Assembly: GCA_023653785.1 (NCBI GenBank)
Contig: JAMKCH010011834.1
Location: forward strand, 56,360-120,359
Source of the DNA: Ophioderma brevispina
Taxonomy: Eukaryota > Echinodermata > Ophiuroidea > Amphilepidida > Ophiodermatidae
Direction of reading: 5' to 3'
DNA: 64,000 bases
A model generated the notes under the pieces. That model made no database searches and was not told the DNA's origin. It saw nothing but the letters and a program-made list of their open reading frames with translations. The position numbers and the translations under genes were made by a program. This document shows, one piece after another, positions 59,729 through 64,000 of the stretch. How positions within the stretch are numbered: the stretch's first letter is position 1; every line of letters begins with the position of its first letter.

Positions 59729-62700
59729 GCTGATATTGGTCGGTAAACAGTTTTGTTCCTATCTTGGGAAAGAAAGGATTTTTGGAAGCTGGAAATTTCA
59801 GGACAATAGAAAAAATATAACCTTCGTCGTGATATCAAAAAAAAAAATTGATACTACTTCAGGCTAAAATCGGATGTCCTAAATACAATCGGAATAAGCC
59901 ACCTTTAAATTTGTGGTCAGCTATTGGACATCGTTATCAGGCTCTTGGTTTGTGTATGGGGTTTGTACAGCGTAACTGAAGAAAAGTAAAAATCTAAGAA
60001 CTGATTAGGTTTCGAGACCTGACCCAATGGGGTGTGTTATCTAGTACCTGGAGTCTAATCTATTAGACTTGGGTCTAAGGATTTAAAAAAAATTAACAAG
60101 TATCTGTCAAGTATTTGTATTGATTATCAGAGAAAAATGAAGAAGCATGACATGTCCACTGTTCTATTTTGATCTTTCATAAGTGTTAAAGTGGGAATTT
60201 TGTGATCAATAGCCGCCGCCCCCCCCCCCCCCCCCCACACCACACTTACCTAAACAAATTAGATTTTTATATCTGAAACATTGTATTGTGTCTAATCATG
60301 TGTAAATCGATATCTGCCTTTGGAAGAAAAAGAAATCCATAATTTTCTGGACAGGAAATTACAACACAGCATATTGGCCAGCGTGATGCCAAATATGATG
60401 CGAATCTGGGGAAACCCGCCCACATGGTGGGAAAATATATAGATGAGTTGATACATCACGGCAGAGTTGGAAATATTAAGTTTCCATACTGTTTACTTCT
60501 TTCTGCTTTGATACACATGTCAAAAGTTACGCCTTAGACAATCTGACAAAAAATAAAGCTATTCAATATAACATATTTTAAGATCTTTTCGTTATTTTTT
60601 CAAACTGCTGTGCAACAGATGAAAGGTTTTCCTAGATCACAACCACAATTATTATTTGCAACACATGAAACGCACCATCAGAATACACTGAAAATTGAAA
60701 ATAAGCTTTTTCTAAGGGATATCTTTGTGAACCTTTAAACCAAAAATAAGGTGCTATGATCACAAAACACCTTTTAAAGCTCATTTCAAAGCTCAAATTG
60801 GGGTCATAATTTTAACGGCAAAAAATGCCAAGCAAGAGTGAGTCTTCTTCATTGTTTAAGTCCTTTTTTAAATGAGAGATTTTTTAAATTAGGGGGTGTT
60901 TTTAAAGGTTGTAAATACAGAAGTTATGGGTCACCATGATTTTGTGAATAAATTTGAAAAGCAAGTATTGTAATGAAGTGAGTTTCCCCTTGTTTCATTT
61001 TGTTGTCCTCGTCTAATAAGTTTGGTATAATTACAAGTGATTTACAAAAGAAAACTGGAAAAATGTCTCAATTATGTCTTCAGAGTAGAAACCTGACAAA
61101 TTGCATTTGTTTTTTTAATTTAGTGAAGTGAGCGGGCAACAAAGAAAAAGAAATAAAATCTGCTTGAGGCTCCGCCAAGGAAAAGAGTCTGCAGCATTGG
61201 GCGTGGTCGATATAGTGTGGGGGACAACTTGCCTAAGGGTAGGAGTTATAGGTTGCAAAAATAAGCATGGAAGGCCCACACAGGAGTTTTTGACCAATCG
61301 TGCTGGCTTCAGGCAACAAAAAGGGGGTTTTTTGCCCCCCAAGGTCTCCCTCACTAAACCTCAAAAGGCAGCTATGGCGTTTCTATTACTTTTTGGACTT
61401 GGAGTTTGCCTTTTAACCCCTGAAAAAAAAAATGCAACATTATATATTTTAATAGAAGCAGGAGTGAGATTTCGCTACCTGAGACAAGTTCATGGGACGA
61501 GGTTGCCTTACCACAAAGAATATGAGGATTGGTTGCCAATTTGCAAGTCTAATTCCTTGATAACATTTACAGATTAAACACTTGATACTGCCTATTGTGA
61601 TCAGTAAATCGGAATACAGGAATGCATCTGTTGGAACGGTTGTCACAACTATGCTCCTGGAGCAAAAGTTGTGGTCACAAAATCTCACCTTGACGTATGA
61701 GAAAAATATTTTGCAGCGGAACCTTTTTTGCTTGTTCATGACCCTAATTTGGCCCAGCAGGGTTATGGATTATGTGTGTAGAGGTATTATAATGAGAAAG
61801 ATTAGTCCAATTTATTAGACATCCAGGAGCATGCTGGGAGATTCAAGAGGTGATTGCCCCCATACCCCCAAAAAAAGTTTCCCATGTTGCAGCTCCAGCG
61901 TATTTTGGGGGGGGGGGGATGGGGAGGGGGAGAGCAAAGTTATTTTCTGGGGGGGTTAAAGTGAAATTCTGGGAGGGGGCATTCGAGATTTTTTTTTTAA
62001 CCAATTACAAAATTCAATATAATAAAAAAAGTAAAAAAAATATTCATTTTTTTCTTCGTTTTGGGGGGGGGGGGTGGGAAAATTACCCAGCGCCAACACT
62101 GAGCGTTCCACTTTATGCTCTCTGGCCTTCAAAATTATGAGTTATTTCAACCAATTAACCTTGCTCTGGCTCCCTCCCCAGTTTTTAAGATGTCCCACAT
62201 GGTGTAGAAATGGAAGCGATCTTTTGCAAAATATTTTGGGGTTAAATCATACAGGCCGGCAGTACCACTTCACCCCCCCCCCCAAACACAAATCTATTTA
62301 GCCACTTCCAAATTTAGAACTCACAAGAAATAAACTGGTACTTTCACCATTTTTTATAACAAATCTTTTTATTCCAAAAACTATAAAAAAAGTAAAATTT
62401 TTATCTAAATTTGGTATAAACGAATTAGTACTGATTTTGTTATTTATCAAGATAAAAAAATACAATTTTTCTTACGTAGCTATCGCCCCATGAATAGGCG
62501 TTGCCTTAATAAATTATCGTTTTGCAAGTAGCGGGTTATGTACGGTGCTCCTCTAAAAACAGGGATTTCCTTTGATACGTAGCTGTACGGTAGTGAATTT
62601 GGCAACTTTCGTCTGTAAAGTTGTGCATTAAAACGATCCAAATTTACGCTAAATGTGCAACTTTCACAATTGCAACACATCGGGAGTTTTACAGGTATGT

Positions 62701-64000
62701 TATCTGGTTTCTTTTACTGCCAACGATCTTAGTTTCCCCTCTCAATTGCACCTATACGGTTTTTTCTGAACGTTATCACCGTGCTGTGTCATGGTGCCTA
62801 TATAATTTATGATCGTTGATTCGTGCCGAACAGTTTTCAATTTGATGCATTACCAGTACCCCTGTCATTTGTCCCTCAAGATTTTTTGTCAAGCTCAGTT
62901 AGACTTCATTCATAAATATAGGTACATACATCACACGAATTCCGAAACAAAATAATACAATTTGATGTAAATTATAACAAAATAGAGGCATTTTTTAAAT
63001 TTTTGCTGTTTTTGACATCGAAAGAAACGGCGGATTTTTCGCCGGCTTCATTTGATCAAAGCGCCCAAATTTCGCTCTCCTCGTGACGTCAAAAGTGATG
63101 ACCAAAAACAATCGTGTTTGACTTCGAATTGTTATCGCTGACACTGTAATATTGATGGATAATTAAAGTTAATAATAAATTAGAAAAAAAGTTACAGAAT
63201 GAATATTTTTGTTTTCATTTCGTCTTGTTTAATTCTTATTTGAAGTGTTCAACCCTGCGATTGATGGTCACAACTACTTAAATTTATGGAATGTCATCAC
63301 TTTGACGTCACGCATTTGCCTCGATGGTGGTTTTGTCGGAATTGTTTTCGAGTGAGCTATTGGGCGGGAAATAAAAGGGCAAAAATACGCACACGTGACA
63401 ATTTCCAACTTTTTTGATTTAATATGTATCTACGTTACTTAAGCTTTCCTCCATACCAAATTTTCCAAATATTCAGAATCATGACATATTTCCTTTAAAT
63501 CCCAGAATTTCAATTACCCCTTTGTCAATGGTATTATGCAAGCACAGCGAAACGTACTCTCCTGCATTAGTTATAAAAAACTTCTGACGCACCATTTTCA
63601 AAGCAGTTGTTACATTTTGACCCTTCTGACATAAAAAGGTCATGGTTGAAGTGTATTCAAATGCATTACCCTAATCATTTGTCATATTATTTCCACAGGA
63701 AGTAACCTATCTTTTTTAAATTCGGGTACAATAACTATATCCTGTATGGACCTCAAACCTAATACCGAAAAGCGTCGATTTTGCTGTTTTTCCTTCGTTA
63801 AAAAAGTCACTCTTTTTCTCAATTAATTTGCTAACGATTAAATAACTATCGGTCGGAGCAAACGTGGAGTGCTTCATTACCGGAGAGATCTTTTAACCTG
63901 GAACATTAATACGCTGTTTTAGTGACAGTGTGTTCAATTCACTTTTTGTGTAAAACCCTCCTCGCCCTGTGCCAAGCTTGAGTCGGTTGGATCACATTAG
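57250..64000. other. No supported gene
   Basis: AT-rich, with a T-run at 59692-59727, C-run at 60217-60235, G-runs at 61906-61919 and 62064-62073. The ORF of 166 residues at 59130-59630 and the 149-residue ORF at 61128-61577 lack motifs and look accidental. CpG rises at 63000-63400, possibly a regulatory region. Confidence 0.4.

Noticed and set aside
61128..61577. 149-residue plus-strand ORF
   Set aside because: No recognisable domain; homopolymer-containing and probably accidental.
1..64000. CRISPR array, bacterial operons or ribosome binding sites
   Set aside because: Repeats lack unique spacers, and introns, SINEs and MITEs show a eukaryotic genome.

Overview
This is an AT-rich animal nuclear window: short exons with GT-AG junctions, long introns, tRNA-derived SINEs, MITEs, minisatellites and homopolymer runs, with no bacterial-style gene packing. 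The content suggests a marine invertebrate, most likely a non-vertebrate deuterostome such as an echinoderm. That is an inference from gene and repeat style, not a species call.

The main content is one gene on the minus strand, spread from about 46.6 kb down to 2.5 kb. I recognise it as a Mondo homologue (MondoA/MLXIP and ChREBP/MLXIPL family), the glucose-sensing bHLH-leucine-zipper transcription factor that pairs with Mlx. Thirteen exons can be placed in the correct order: Mondo conserved region (46.5, 36.5, 32.5 kb), SDTLF and IQPGL segments (30.4, 28.8 kb), glutamine-rich middle (27.0, 25.2-25.9, 20.8-21.25 kb), linker (9.0 kb), bHLH (8.0 kb), zipper (5.6 kb) and the C-terminal dimerisation/cytoplasmic-localisation domain (4.3, 2.5 kb). 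The first exon(s) upstream of 46.6 kb and the last exon below 2.5 kb were not found. Splice sites look good, yet most exons need a 1-base shift to stay in the family's frame. Whether this is a consensus problem, a decayed copy or something else is the chief open question.

The rest is mobile and repeated DNA. There are five TTAA-flanked MITEs, one of them confirmed by a related empty site at 47.0 kb. Two hAT-like MITEs have exact 8-bp target duplications. Two further short TIR elements are present. Three copies of a tRNA-derived SINE occur, and several copies of a repeat rich in TGACCTTTGACCT, the DR1 nuclear-receptor site. A LINE 3' remnant lies at 1.0-1.6 kb. A 1.85-kb higher-order minisatellite lies at 15.1-16.9 kb. 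Long inverted repeats include a perfect 58-bp hairpin (39.6 kb), a branching set (22.8-24.6 kb) and a 1.8-kb element with ~0.4-kb terminal inverted repeats (40.9-42.7 kb).

From 47 to 64 kb I see only weak gene evidence: a broken plus-strand reading frame starting at 55.9 kb and two isolated exon-like stretches (54.6 and 57.2 kb).
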